From NCBI GenBank assembly GCA_903834785.1, contig CAILKP010000057.1, forward strand, positions 1 through 33,756: a stretch of 33,756 bases of DNA, in the 5' to 3' direction. The notes under the pieces were generated by a model. The model saw only the letters and a program-made list of their open reading frames with translations. It searched no databases and was not told the DNA's origin. Positions 24,804 to 33,120 of this stretch are shown piece after piece. Position numbers and translations under genes: made by a program. The stretch comes from an uncultured bacterium. Its GTDB lineage: Bacteria; Planctomycetota; Phycisphaerae; Phycisphaerales; UBA1924. How positions within the stretch are numbered: position 1 is the stretch's first letter; every line of letters starts with the position of its first letter.

Positions 24804-25364
24804 ATGTACGCACGCCCGACTCTCATGGTCGCCCTGACATCGTTTCTGACCGCGGCGGGTTGCCACTCGGCCGGCCATGGTGAACCGGGCAACGTCGCGG
24901 CCCTGGTTGCGCCGAAGGCTGCTGCCTCGCCGGCAACCAAGGACGCCTTTGACAAGCTTGCGGCGATGGCTGGAATGTGGGAAGTAACCGTCAAGGAGAT
25001 GGAGGGGGTCAAGGGCACCTCCGTTCTGTCGGTCTCGTCCATGGGTTCGGTCGTGCGTGAGATCATGGGCCCCGGGGCCGCCCACGAGATGACCAACGTG
25101 TATCACCTTGACGGGCCGGATCTGGTCATGACGCACTACTGCGGTGCGGGGAATCAGCCCCACATGGTCGGCACGGTCGACGGCAACACCATCCGCTTCA
25201 AGCTGCAGAGCATCACGAACGTGCGACAGCCTGACGAGTCAGTCATGGCTGCTCTGGACATGACCTTTGTCGGGCCGGACCATGTGATTCAGGCCTGGAC
25301 GCACTTTAAGTCGGGTGTTGCCAACGGCAACGTGACCATGGACATGAAGCGGGTCAAGAAGTAA
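24804..25364 (+). CDS. DUF1579-like lipoprotein
   Basis: From the ATG at 24804 (AGGAG 8 bases upstream) the protein has 186 residues. MYARPTLMVALTSFLTAAGC is a lipoprotein signal with the likely lipidated Cys in AAGC. The mature part opens with DKLAAMAGMWEVTVK and runs through SVSSMGSVVREIMG, MTNVYHLDGPDLVMTHYC and FVGPDHVIQAWTHF, the order of a lipocalin-like DUF1579 barrel. The ligand is unknown. A hairpin lies 62 bases after the stop and probably ends its transcript too. The family call is by pattern and is fairly confident. Confidence 0.7.
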   Translation: MYARPTLMVALTSFLTAAGCHSAGHGEPGNVAALVAPKAAASPATKDAFDKLAAMAGMWEVTVKEMEGVKGTSVLSVSSMGSVVREIMGPGAAHEMTNVYHLDGPDLVMTHYCGAGNQPHMVGTVDGNTIRFKLQSITNVRQPDESVMAALDMTFVGPDHVIQAWTHFKSGVANGNVTMDMKRVKK

Positions 25365-25425
25365 TCCGGGCGCATCGGCCATCCAGCAAGAGTCTGGAAA
25401 CCGCGGCTGAGAACGGAAAGAAAAA

Positions 25426-25452
25426 GGGCCCGGCTCACTGCGAGCCGGGCCC
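25426..25452. terminator. Bidirectional intrinsic terminator between a lipoprotein gene and infB
   Basis: GGGCCCGGCTC (25426-25436) and its exact complement (25442-25452) enclose the 5-base loop ACTGC. On the minus strand the stem is followed by TTTTTCTTTCC, a good T-tract that should end the nusA-infB transcript. On the plus strand ATTGCTTTACTTT follows, a weaker tail for the lipoprotein. It lies in the convergent gap between stops at 25364 and 25488. Confidence 0.85.
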
Positions 25453-25487
25453 ATTGCTTTACTTTCAGGATCTGCTGGGTTCGCCGC

Positions 25488-28400
25488 TTACAGCGTCCGC
25501 TTGATCTCGACCTTCTTGTAGCACTCAAGGACGTCGCCTTCCTTGATGTCGTCGTAGCCGACGATCTTCATGCCGCACTCCATGTTGGCCTTGACGTCCT
25601 TGGCATCGTCCTTGAACCGCTTGAGCTGCTCCAGGACGCGGTCGTTGACAATGACCACGCCGTTGCGGGTAACGCGGATGAGGGCGTCACGCTGGACCTG
25701 GCCATCGGTGACGTAGCAACCGGCGATGGTGCCGACACGAGAGACGCTGAAGACCTTGCGGACCTCGGCGTGACCGATGATCTCCTGGCGGATCTCCGGC
25801 TCCAGCATACCGCTGGCGGCCTTCTTGACGTCCTCGGTGATGTCGTAGATGACCTGATAGGTGCGAACCTCAACGCCCTTCTGTTCGGCCAGGCCGCGGG
25901 CCTTGCCGGAGGGGATGACGTTGAAGCCGACGATGACAGCCTTGCTGGCCTCGGCGAGCTGGACGTCGGACTCGTTGATCCCGCCGACGGCGGCGTGCAG
26001 GACGCGGATCTTGACCTCGTCGGTGCTCAGCCGCTCGACCTCGTGCTGGATGACGTCGACGGAGCCCTGAACATCGGCCTTCAGGACGATGAGGATCTCT
26101 TTGACGTCGGCGTCCTTCATCTGACCCAGCAGGCTGTCCAGTGTGACCTTGGGCTGCTGGAGGTGCTCCTGACGCTCGCGGGTGCGGCGTGCCTCGGCGG
26201 CCTCTTCGGCCTTGCGGAGGGTGGGCGTGACGAAGAAGGGGTCACCGGCATCGGGGACCTCGTCCATACCGCTGATCTGCACGGGCATGGACGGACCGGC
26301 GATCTTGATTCGCTTGCCGAGATCGTCGGCGATGTCGCGGACGCGACCGAAGGCACGACCGACGACGATGAAGTCGCCGACCTTCAGCTCGCCTTCCTGG
26401 ATGAGCACGGTGGCCAGCGGGCCACGGCCCTCATCGCGGGAGGCCTCCACCACGCGGCCGCGGGCTGCCCCGCCGAAGCCGGCCTTGAGCTCAAGAACCT
26501 GGGCCTGGAGGTCCAGCGTCTCGAGGAGTTCCTTGATGCCGTCGCCGCGGATCGCGGAGGTTTTGACCAGTTCGGTGCTGCCGCCCCACTCCTGCGGGGA
26601 CAGGCCCTGCTCGGCAAGCTGGCCGTAGATCTTCTGGATCTGGGCGTCGGTGGCCTGCGGCGAGTCGATCTTGTTCAAGGCGATGACGATCGGCACCTTG
26701 GCGGCCTTGGCGTGGTTGATCGACTCGATGGTCTGGGGCATGACGCCGTCGGCGGCGGAAACGACCAGAACGATGATGTCGGTGAGGTTGGCACCGCGTG
26801 ATCGCATCTCCGTGAACGCCTGGTGGCCGGGCGTGTCGAGGAACACGATGTGCTTGGTTTCGCCGTTGATCTCGACGGAGACGCGGAAGGCACTGGTCTT
26901 CTGCGTGATTCCGCCGGCTTCGCCCGCGGCGACGTTGGTGCGGCGGATCCTGTCGAGCAGCGACGTCTTGCCGTGGTCGACGTGACCCATGATCGTGACG
27001 ACCGGGGAGCGGGGGCGGACATCGGTCTGCTCACGCTCGGTGAACGCGGAGGAGACGACTTCCTCGGCACTCTTCTTCGTCGTGACCTCGAGCTCGAGGT
27101 CAAAGTCGATCATGATCTCCTGGGCACGCTCCGGGTCGATGGCGACGTTCACGGTCGCAACGATGCCTTGGAGGAAGAGTTTCTTGATGATCTCAGATGC
27201 GCGGACGCCGGAGGCCTCCGCCAGTTCCTTGATCGTAAAGGGAGCCTGGATCTGCACCTTGCCCGAACTGGCTTCGTCGGCGGGTCCGCCGGCGACGCCC
27301 TCGCGAGCCTTGAGCTCGCGGCGACGCTGCTTGAGGTAGCCGCCGGACTTGGCGACACGCTCCTCACGTTCCAGAAGATCCTGCTCGCGGAACACGCCAG
27401 CATTGGCCACATCCTCGCCGCCCTTGTTGCGCTTGTTGCGGGTGGCAGTTTCGGGAACGGCCGGGCGACGATCATTGCGACGGGGCGTGCGGTTGTCCGC
27501 ACCGCCGGGACCGGGGCGCACCCCGCCGCCGACGGAGGGACCACGATTGCCGAAGCCGGAACGCGCCGGGCGCGGAGCGGGGAGCGGCTCGGCCGCTTCA
27601 ACACGAATGACCTTCGGGCCGAGCAGCTTGACCTGCTGCTTGACAAGCACGCTGCCAGCGGGGGCGACAACCTGAGGCCGGCGCGGCACGTTGACCGGAG
27701 CAGGAGTGACGCCACGCGGTGCGCGAGGCGGAAGCTCGATACGGGTTCCCGGAGGCGGGGGTGTGGCCCCCGGCACCACTGGTGCTGCGGGCGGCGTCGA
27801 ACCGCCACCAGGTGCTGCGGGATCGCTCGATCCGGTGTCAGACTGGCGGGCGGCCGGGGCCGTCGGCTCAACGCGACGAGGCTCGGGTACTGCCAGCGGC
27901 GTGGTCGGCGGCGGGACGTTCTTCAGCGGCGGGGCGACCAGCTTGATGTATGACGCCGCGGGTGGGGGCGTTACTTTGCCAGCGGGTGTGGACTCAACCG
28001 GCTTGGCAGCGGGAACGGGGGTCGGCGCGGGAGCTACCGAAGTCGCTGAGGGCGCCGGAGCCGGGGATGCCGCAGGGGCGGCGGCGAGTGGCGGAGACAC
28101 CTTGGCTTCCACATGCGGAACAGACGGCGCGGCGACGGGAGCCTCGCCTGCGGGCACCTTGCCGGCAGCCGGAGCATCGGACGCGGGCTCGGCGGCAGGC
28201 GCATGGTCAGCCTTGCCGTCCTCGGTCTCACCAGCGGACTTTGACGCCGTCCTGCGCTTGGGCTTGGCCTTGATGGCCTCGACATCGATGTGGGCCATCG
28301 TCTCGATTGCGGTGCCGCCACCGGTTCCGGCGGAGGCGAACCACTCGCGGATACTGGCTTCAAGACCCGCCTTCACAGGCGACATGTGCGTCTTGACCAT

Positions 28401-28493
28401 GTCCGCAGGGACACCTTCATCAACGCACTTCTTGATGATCGACTTCGAGTCGACGCCGAGTTCCTTCGCGAGATCGAAAATACGTTTGGCCAA
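25488..28493 (-). CDS. infB: Translation initiation factor IF-2
   Basis: IF-2 is the GTPase that places fMet-tRNA on the 30S subunit and promotes subunit joining. The start is a TTG at 28493 with GGAG 6 bases before; it gives [22 protein letters not shown], the usual IF-2 N-terminal domain, and a product of about 1001 residues, longer than most. A Pro/Ala-rich linker spans about 80-300, then a basic stretch, then a second IF2-N domain near 416 ([21 protein letters not shown]). The G domain starts near 495 with G1 GHVDHGKTS, then [10 protein letters not shown] and ALNKIDSP, and the C-terminal domains end in [12 protein letters not shown]. All key GTPase residues are intact. It follows nusA with a 288-base gap. 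Confidence 0.96.
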   Translation of the reverse strand: MAKRIFDLAKELGVDSKSIIKKCVDEGVPADMVKTHMSPVKAGLEASIREWFASAGTGGGTAIETMAHIDVEAIKAKPKRRTASKSAGETEDGKADHAPAAEPASDAPAAGKVPAGEAPVAAPSVPHVEAKVSPPLAAAPAASPAPAPSATSVAPAPTPVPAAKPVESTPAGKVTPPPAASYIKLVAPPLKNVPPPTTPLAVPEPRRVEPTAPAARQSDTGSSDPAAPGGGSTPPAAPVVPGATPPPPGTRIELPPRAPRGVTPAPVNVPRRPQVVAPAGSVLVKQQVKLLGPKVIRVEAAEPLPAPRPARSGFGNRGPSVGGGVRPGPGGADNRTPRRNDRRPAVPETATRNKRNKGGEDVANAGVFREQDLLEREERVAKSGGYLKQRRRELKAREGVAGGPADEASSGKVQIQAPFTIKELAEASGVRASEIIKKLFLQGIVATVNVAIDPERAQEIMIDFDLELEVTTKKSAEEVVSSAFTEREQTDVRPRSPVVTIMGHVDHGKTSLLDRIRRTNVAAGEAGGITQKTSAFRVSVEINGETKHIVFLDTPGHQAFTEMRSRGANLTDIIVLVVSAADGVMPQTIESINHAKAAKVPIVIALNKIDSPQATDAQIQKIYGQLAEQGLSPQEWGGSTELVKTSAIRGDGIKELLETLDLQAQVLELKAGFGGAARGRVVEASRDEGRGPLATVLIQEGELKVGDFIVVGRAFGRVRDIADDLGKRIKIAGPSMPVQISGMDEVPDAGDPFFVTPTLRKAEEAAEARRTRERQEHLQQPKVTLDSLLGQMKDADVKEILIVLKADVQGSVDVIQHEVERLSTDEVKIRVLHAAVGGINESDVQLAEASKAVIVGFNVIPSGKARGLAEQKGVEVRTYQVIYDITEDVKKAASGMLEPEIRQEIIGHAEVRKVFSVSRVGTIAGCYVTDGQVQRDALIRVTRNGVVIVNDRVLEQLKRFKDDAKDVKANMECGMKIVGYDDIKEGDVLECYKKVEIKRTL

Positions 28494-28558
28494 TCCAAGC
28501 TCCAGGGACCATCGGACACGCCAGGCAGCACCACACGAACCAAATGCCCGGCAACACA

Positions 28559-28564
28559 ACTATA
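28559..28564 (-). promoter_or_regulatory. Candidate -10 element for infB
   Basis: The minus strand reads TATAGT at 28564-28559, about 65 bases before the infB TTG, in an otherwise GC-rich gap. No good -35 is present at 17 bases; TCGACG lies 15 bases upstream. It may give infB its own promoter besides read-through from nusA. Confidence 0.35.
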
Positions 28565-28587
28565 CCACCAAAACCCGACCGTCGATC

Positions 28588-28612
28588 CGGCACGCTTCCG
28601 AGCTGCGTGCCG
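28588..28612. repeat. 8-bp inverted repeat in the nusA-infB gap
   Basis: CGGCACGC (28588-28595) pairs with GCGTGCCG (28605-28612) around a 9-base loop. It lies between the nusA stop and the candidate infB -10, so it may act as an attenuator, an RNA-processing hairpin or an operator. No T-run follows at once on the minus strand. Confidence 0.35.
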
Positions 28613-28781
28613 CACGGCAGTACCCCACACCACTTCCCACCGCCCAATCCGCTCCCCCCTCGGTATCACCACGACCTGCCCCACAAGCGGGCTGAACCCG
28701 CCCCTGCGATGCCCTGCCCGCCCCGCCCCCGCCTCTTGCCTGCCTGCGGAACCGGATGTCTCCAGCCCGCCGATTCCGGCA

Positions 28782-30134
28782 TCAGCCGCCAAGAATGTTG
28801 GCGGCCCGCTGGTCGTCGGAAAGCGTGGGGGCCGGACCGGCGGGGACCTCGCCAGCGGCGGTGTCCAGGACGGGGGCCGCCTCACCGCTTTCCAGCAGCT
28901 TGCGACCGGCTTCCTCGTCGGCCCGGCGCTTGGCCTCGGCCTCTTCCTTGTCCTTCTGCTGCTGGGCGGCGACTTCCTTGGCGGTAACCGAGGCGATCTC
29001 GACGACCTTCTCGGCCATGGCGGTGTCGATGCCCAGTTCCGTGGTGAGCACATCGGCGCCGACTTCCTCGACATCGAAGACGCTGACCATGCCCAGTGCG
29101 GCGAGCTTGTCGAGATGGGCTTCGGTGATGCCCTCGATGCCCTGGAGCGTCTGGGTCATGATCTCCAGGCCCTTGTTGAACTCACCCGGGGTGAGAATGT
29201 CAACATCCCAGCCGGTGAGGCGGGCAGCCAGGCGGACGTTCTGACCGCGCTTGCCGATGGCCAGGGAGAGCTGATCATCACGGACGACGACCGTGGCCCG
29301 ACCAAGCTCAAAGCACAGCGAGATTTCGGAAACCTCGGCGGGCTTGAGGGCATTGCCGATCAGGATCTGGCTCGACTCGTTCCAGCGGACGATATCGATT
29401 TTCTCGCCGTTGAGTTCGTCAACGATGTTCTTGATGCGGCTGCCGCGGACACCAACGCAGGCACCGACGGGATCGACCTTGTTGTCGACGCTGGCGACGG
29501 CGAGCTTCGTGCGGAAGCCGGGCTCGCGGGCCATGGCCTTGATCTCGATGATCTTGTCGGCGACTTCGGGAACCTCGACCTCAAAGAGCCGCTTGATGAA
29601 GTCCGGGTGGGCACGAGACAGGACGATCTTGACCTGGCTGCCGGCTTCGCGGACATCCAGCACGAGGCAGCGGACCCGGTCACCGGGCTGGAACTGCTCC
29701 CCGGGGATCTGCTCGCTGCGCGGCATGAAGGCCTCGGCACGGTCAACGGTGACGGACAGTGCGCCGCCGTCGTAACGCTGGACCTGGCCCGTGACGATGT
29801 CACCGACGCGCTTGGTGAACTCAGTCAGCAGGCTGGTCCGCTCATCATCGCGGAAGCCTTGGATCATCACCTGCTTGAAGGTCTGGCCGGCGATGCGGCC
29901 GAGTTCCGTGGGGGTCAGCGCCAGGGGTTCGCCGTGACGGAAAAGGCGGATTTCGCCGCTGAGTTGATCGATCTCGCAGCGGAACTCTTCGACGTCGAGT
30001 GTGTTGAAGTGCTTGCGGGCCGCCGACACCATGGCTCGTTCGAGCACTTTGACCAGTTGGGCGCGTTCTACCTTGCGCTCACGCGCGATGGCATCGAGAA
30101 CGCGGATCATTTCGGTGGTGTTGACTGAGGCCAT
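28782..30134 (-). CDS. nusA: Transcription termination/antitermination protein NusA
   Basis: NusA binds RNA polymerase and nascent RNA to control pausing, termination and antitermination. The ATG at 30134 has GGAG 7 bases before and yields 450 residues. In order: the N-terminal polymerase-binding domain (MIRVLDAIARERKVERAQLV), the S1 domain (RVGDIVTGQVQRYDGGALSVTV), the KH1 region (VGACVGVRGSRIKNIVDELNGEKIDIVRW) and KH2 (LSLAIGKRGQNVRLAARLTGWDVDIL), then a helix-hairpin-helix-like segment and a Glu/Ala-rich C-terminal tail. The gene is immediately preceded by a non-coding gap; the rimP gene usually found upstream is missing here. infB follows. Confidence 0.96.
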   Translation of the reverse strand: MASVNTTEMIRVLDAIARERKVERAQLVKVLERAMVSAARKHFNTLDVEEFRCEIDQLSGEIRLFRHGEPLALTPTELGRIAGQTFKQVMIQGFRDDERTSLLTEFTKRVGDIVTGQVQRYDGGALSVTVDRAEAFMPRSEQIPGEQFQPGDRVRCLVLDVREAGSQVKIVLSRAHPDFIKRLFEVEVPEVADKIIEIKAMAREPGFRTKLAVASVDNKVDPVGACVGVRGSRIKNIVDELNGEKIDIVRWNESSQILIGNALKPAEVSEISLCFELGRATVVVRDDQLSLAIGKRGQNVRLAARLTGWDVDILTPGEFNKGLEIMTQTLQGIEGITEAHLDKLAALGMVSVFDVEEVGADVLTTELGIDTAMAEKVVEIASVTAKEVAAQQQKDKEEAEAKRRADEEAGRKLLESGEAAPVLDTAAGEVPAGPAPTLSDDQRAANILGG

Positions 30135-30587
30135 GAGCAGACTCCAAATAAGTTACCGAGTTGGCTGGATTTGTGACCGAACCGGACGGGACCAAGGCGG
30201 GACGAGGACTCCAAAAACACGAACGAACCGACCACACGGCCGCCGAAACAGGGCGCGGATGCGGATGCATGGGAGCAAACGCAAACAGACCGGTCAAGGC
30301 GGACCAAGCGTCGGACGGTCGGGGCTGCGGATTTGGAGATCCGAAAGTCGGGGAACCGGTCGTGCTCGGTCGGCGTCCCATTATACCCGCCCGCTGTGCA
30401 CCCCACGGCAGCTTGCTGGCGCCGGCCAGTTGGGAAGAGTTCCCCCAAGCACAAATTCCGCCCCCCCTTCTTCTCTGGGGGCAGGCCGGGGGAGGGATGT
30501 GGGGAAGACGGATGCTCGGCAGTCTGGGTCAGTTCCGGGGATTCCCCAAGTCAGTTGGACTCGTCCTTAACAACCTAGACTGGGTCA
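30135..30587. other. Divergent intergenic region between nusA and a STAS gene
   Basis: About 450 bases separate the two divergent starts. No protein frame in it looks real, and no tRNA or rimP gene is present. It holds a TATAAT element facing nusA, so the nusA leader would be about 240 bases, and weak promoter-like elements facing the STAS gene. C- and G-runs near 30460-30500 can form a loose hairpin. Confidence 0.5.
30380..30385 (-). promoter_or_regulatory. Consensus -10 box upstream of nusA
   Basis: The minus strand carries a perfect TATAAT (30385-30380) in a GC-rich setting, which is unlikely to be accidental. No good -35 is found at 16-18 bases, so an activator or a different sigma factor may help. 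A transcript starting just downstream would have a leader of about 240 bases before the nusA ATG, long enough for autoregulation. Confidence 0.5.
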
Positions 30588-30944
30588 GTGCCGAACCTCG
30601 GATCACATCTTGCAGGCAGCGACAACCACGTGCTGGTCGTGCATCTGCCCGCACGCTTCACCGACGAGTGGATCAACCACATCCGCCGCGAGGTGGAGAC
30701 CCGGCTCCGCCCGATCCCGGGTGCCGGGCTGGTACTGGACTTTGGATGCGTCGAGATCATCAACTCACTGGGCATCACCTGCCTGCTGAACCTCGACGAG
30801 CGATGCCGCCTGGCCGGGGCCGGGATGGTTCTGGCGTGTGTGAGTCCGACGACCATGGGATTCCTGTCGCGTGTGAAGCTGGACAAGAAGTTCAAGACCT
30901 CGCCCACGGTCGATGAGGCTGTCGCCCGCTTCACTCTGGCGTGA
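30588..30944 (+). CDS. STAS-domain protein (anti-sigma factor antagonist-like)
   Basis: The start is a GTG at 30588, giving 118 residues. The body is a single STAS domain: NHVLVVHLPARFTDEWINHIRREVE, then AGLVLDFGCVEIINSLGITCLLNL, then AGMVLACVSPTTMGFLSRVKLDKKF. STAS proteins such as SpoIIAA and RsbV release sigma factors by binding an anti-sigma kinase, with control by phosphorylation of a Ser/Thr in a DS[ST]G loop. Here that loop reads NSLG (residues 59-62): Asp is Asn and the second Ser/Thr is Leu, so phospho-control may be altered. No kinase or phosphatase gene is adjacent. No Shine-Dalgarno site is seen; TTGGAC/TAGACT at 30555-30581 with a 15-base spacer is a weak promoter placing the start almost leaderless. 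Confidence 0.75.
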   Translation: MPNLGSHLAGSDNHVLVVHLPARFTDEWINHIRREVETRLRPIPGAGLVLDFGCVEIINSLGITCLLNLDERCRLAGAGMVLACVSPTTMGFLSRVKLDKKFKTSPTVDEAVARFTLA

Positions 30945-30952
30945 CGGCGGGC

Positions 30953-32944
30953 TTACTCGCCCTGACGATTAAGTTCAGCCTGCACGACGGCGGAAAGGAC
31001 GCTCTTGCCGTCGACGGTGAGTTTGCTCACAAGTTTGCCGTTGACCCAGACAGAGGGCACGGCCGCGAGGCCGATGCGGCTGGCCAAGGCGAGGTCGGCG
31101 GCGATGCCGTTCGTCACGCGGATGTCCTGCATCATCGTGAAGAGCTCGGTCTCATCGAGGAGCATGGCGGGGGCACCATCGCGAAGGGCCTGCTCGCTGA
31201 GACGGTCGCGGTTGTCAACCAGCCACTGAAGCATGCGCTGTTGGCACTCCTGGCCCTTGATTGCGGCCGCGGCTTCGATGGCTCGGGCCGCAAGACACCC
31301 CATCGGGTACCGGTTGGCGGCCTCGGGCAGGGAGGGGTTGCACGAGCGGTCAAGCGGAAAGTGCCGGTACTCGTAGCGGACGCGGGGATCCGCGGCGACA
31401 AGCTTCGCAAGCTCGGTGTGAGCTGCACAGGTGAAGGGGTCCTGAACATCGCCAAAGAGCACGACACGGATCCGGGCGTCCTCCGAAACGGCGCCCGCGG
31501 CTGGACGGCCAAACTCGGGCGGGATGTCACGGACCGGCGAGTTCTCCCAATCTGCAACCGCCTTGGCGAAGGCGTTAGGAGGCGTATCGGCGGCGGCACT
31601 GCGGGCCGGCACGCCGGAGGCGATCACGCTCTGGACTGCCTGGGAGACAGCGCCCGGCCGGTGGGCACCACGGAGTTCAACGCCGTTGATGAACATCATG
31701 GGAGTCTGGCTGAGTCCCAGCGAGAAGCCATCGGCGATGTCCGCCTTGACAAGATCCAGCGTTGCCTGGGACTGCATGGTGCGGGAGAACAGTCGCGGCT
31801 CCAGGCCCAGCCTGGCGACGAGCCCGGGGAACTCAGCATCGGTGAACGCTCCGCCCCGCTCGAACATCATCGCGTGGGCCTCCCAGAACTTGGCCTGGCC
31901 GCCGAGCAAGCCGGCGGCCTCCGCGAAGCGGGCAGCCCAGCACGCGTTGGGATGAAGCGTCTGGCCGATCTTCGGATTGCAGTCCGTGCAGAGCGGGAAG
32001 TGCTTGATGGAGACGGAGACTGCTGGGTTTGCTTTGACGAGCTGCGACAGTTCTGCCTCAAGCGCCTTGCAGTCCGGGCACTGGTAGTCGGTGAGCACGA
32101 CGATCCGCACCTGGGCGATCTCGGGGCCGAGACGCCAGCGGCCGGTGAATCCGCCGCCGGTGGATTCCGGGACCGGCGAGGCCGCCGCGGCGGGACCGGG
32201 CGGGACCGGGGTCGGAGTCTGGGGCACGGGGGTGGATTCGGCGGTACTGGCGGGGCGGGTGGAAGCCTCGACGACTTTGGCCGTGGACTCCCGCAAAGCG
32301 GCAGCATCGCGCTCCCGCTGGGTTCTGCTCGTTTGGGCGTGCACAGCGGCCAGGACAATCGTCGCCAGAACCGCTGCGGCAGCACCCGAAGGGACAGACC
32401 AGCGTTGCTTGAGCGTGCGCCCGGCTGCCGGGACCGGCGACGGGGCCGCGGCCAGGAAAGTCAGGACGACGAAGGCCAGGTGCGCGACATTGGCGGCGAT
32501 GCAGTACGGACAGAGGTAGCCGCCAACGAAACTGACAGTGAGCATGAGCAGCGAGCCGAGCGCCCCTGTGGCCAGGAACACACGAGTGACAGGGCTGCTG
32601 ACGGGCCGTGACCCGGCCAGCAGGGTCCAGACCGAGAGTGCCAAGAACCAGGCGACGCCGATGAAAGCCGTGGGCCAGCCGAGGAGCGGAACGCGGCCCC
32701 AGATGCTTGCTGCCGCCGCGGCACAGCCGCCGCCGACGCGGCAACCGGGGATGCCGATCGAAGTGAGTTCGGCCAAGGCCAGCAGCGAGGTGCTCGCGAA
32801 CGCGATGACAATGAGCGCGACACGTACCCAAAGTACTGCGAACGCAAGACGTTCAAGTATCCCCCCGTTTCGGGCACCTGCTGGCGGCGGGCTGCCGCTG
32901 GCGTTGTGATTTTCGACTTTCGGGTTGTTCGGCTTGGCACCCAT
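30953..32944 (-). CDS. VKOR-DsbA-DsbA fusion, periplasmic disulfide oxidoreductase
   Basis: From the ATG at 32944 the protein has 663 residues; TTG at 32992 or a GTG nearby are other possible starts. Residues 30-165 are a membrane VKOR domain: loop cysteines C68 and C74, the SIWGRVPLLGWPTAFIGVAWF segment and the active-site CPYC at C145-C148. A further helix and a Pro/Thr-rich linker lead to a first DsbA-like domain with CPDC (C289-C292) and a TPMMFING cis-Pro loop. A second DsbA-like copy (about 490-660) follows, whose site reads DPFT with one Cys next to it. Such fusions oxidise periplasmic thiols and pass electrons to quinone. The stop lies 9 bases from the stop of the convergent STAS gene. 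Confidence 0.88.
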   Translation of the reverse strand: MGAKPNNPKVENHNASGSPPPAGARNGGILERLAFAVLWVRVALIVIAFASTSLLALAELTSIGIPGCRVGGGCAAAAASIWGRVPLLGWPTAFIGVAWFLALSVWTLLAGSRPVSSPVTRVFLATGALGSLLMLTVSFVGGYLCPYCIAANVAHLAFVVLTFLAAAPSPVPAAGRTLKQRWSVPSGAAAAVLATIVLAAVHAQTSRTQRERDAAALRESTAKVVEASTRPASTAESTPVPQTPTPVPPGPAAAASPVPESTGGGFTGRWRLGPEIAQVRIVVLTDYQCPDCKALEAELSQLVKANPAVSVSIKHFPLCTDCNPKIGQTLHPNACWAARFAEAAGLLGGQAKFWEAHAMMFERGGAFTDAEFPGLVARLGLEPRLFSRTMQSQATLDLVKADIADGFSLGLSQTPMMFINGVELRGAHRPGAVSQAVQSVIASGVPARSAAADTPPNAFAKAVADWENSPVRDIPPEFGRPAAGAVSEDARIRVVLFGDVQDPFTCAAHTELAKLVAADPRVRYEYRHFPLDRSCNPSLPEAANRYPMGCLAARAIEAAAAIKGQECQQRMLQWLVDNRDRLSEQALRDGAPAMLLDETELFTMMQDIRVTNGIAADLALASRIGLAAVPSVWVNGKLVSKLTVDGKSVLSAVVQAELNRQGE

Positions 32945-33120
32945 GGGTTTCACGAGGTATTCTAAATCCCGTCCCGTCGCCGCGTCTGCCAAGTTTCGGT
33001 TTCATTCTCACCGAAAAGACAAGCAATACCCATCGCGCCGGTGCGTTACGCATCCTTCTTTCCGCCCGATCGCACCGAGTTCTTCGGCCAGCGGCGGCAC
33101 CACTTTAAGGAGTACAGAAC

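Noticed and set aside
27691..28695. 334-codon Gly/Ala-rich plus-strand frame resembling a PE-PGRS-like protein
   Set aside because: It is opposite the Pro/Ala-rich linker of infB; the Gly/Ala bias is simply the complement of Pro/Ala codons.
28290..30128. 612-codon plus-strand open frame
   Set aside because: It is the antisense shadow of nusA, whose KH and S1 motifs are unmistakable on the minus strand.
30941..32611. 556-codon plus-strand open frame
   Set aside because: Antisense to the VKOR-DsbA-DsbA gene; no recognised domain and a shadow-like composition.
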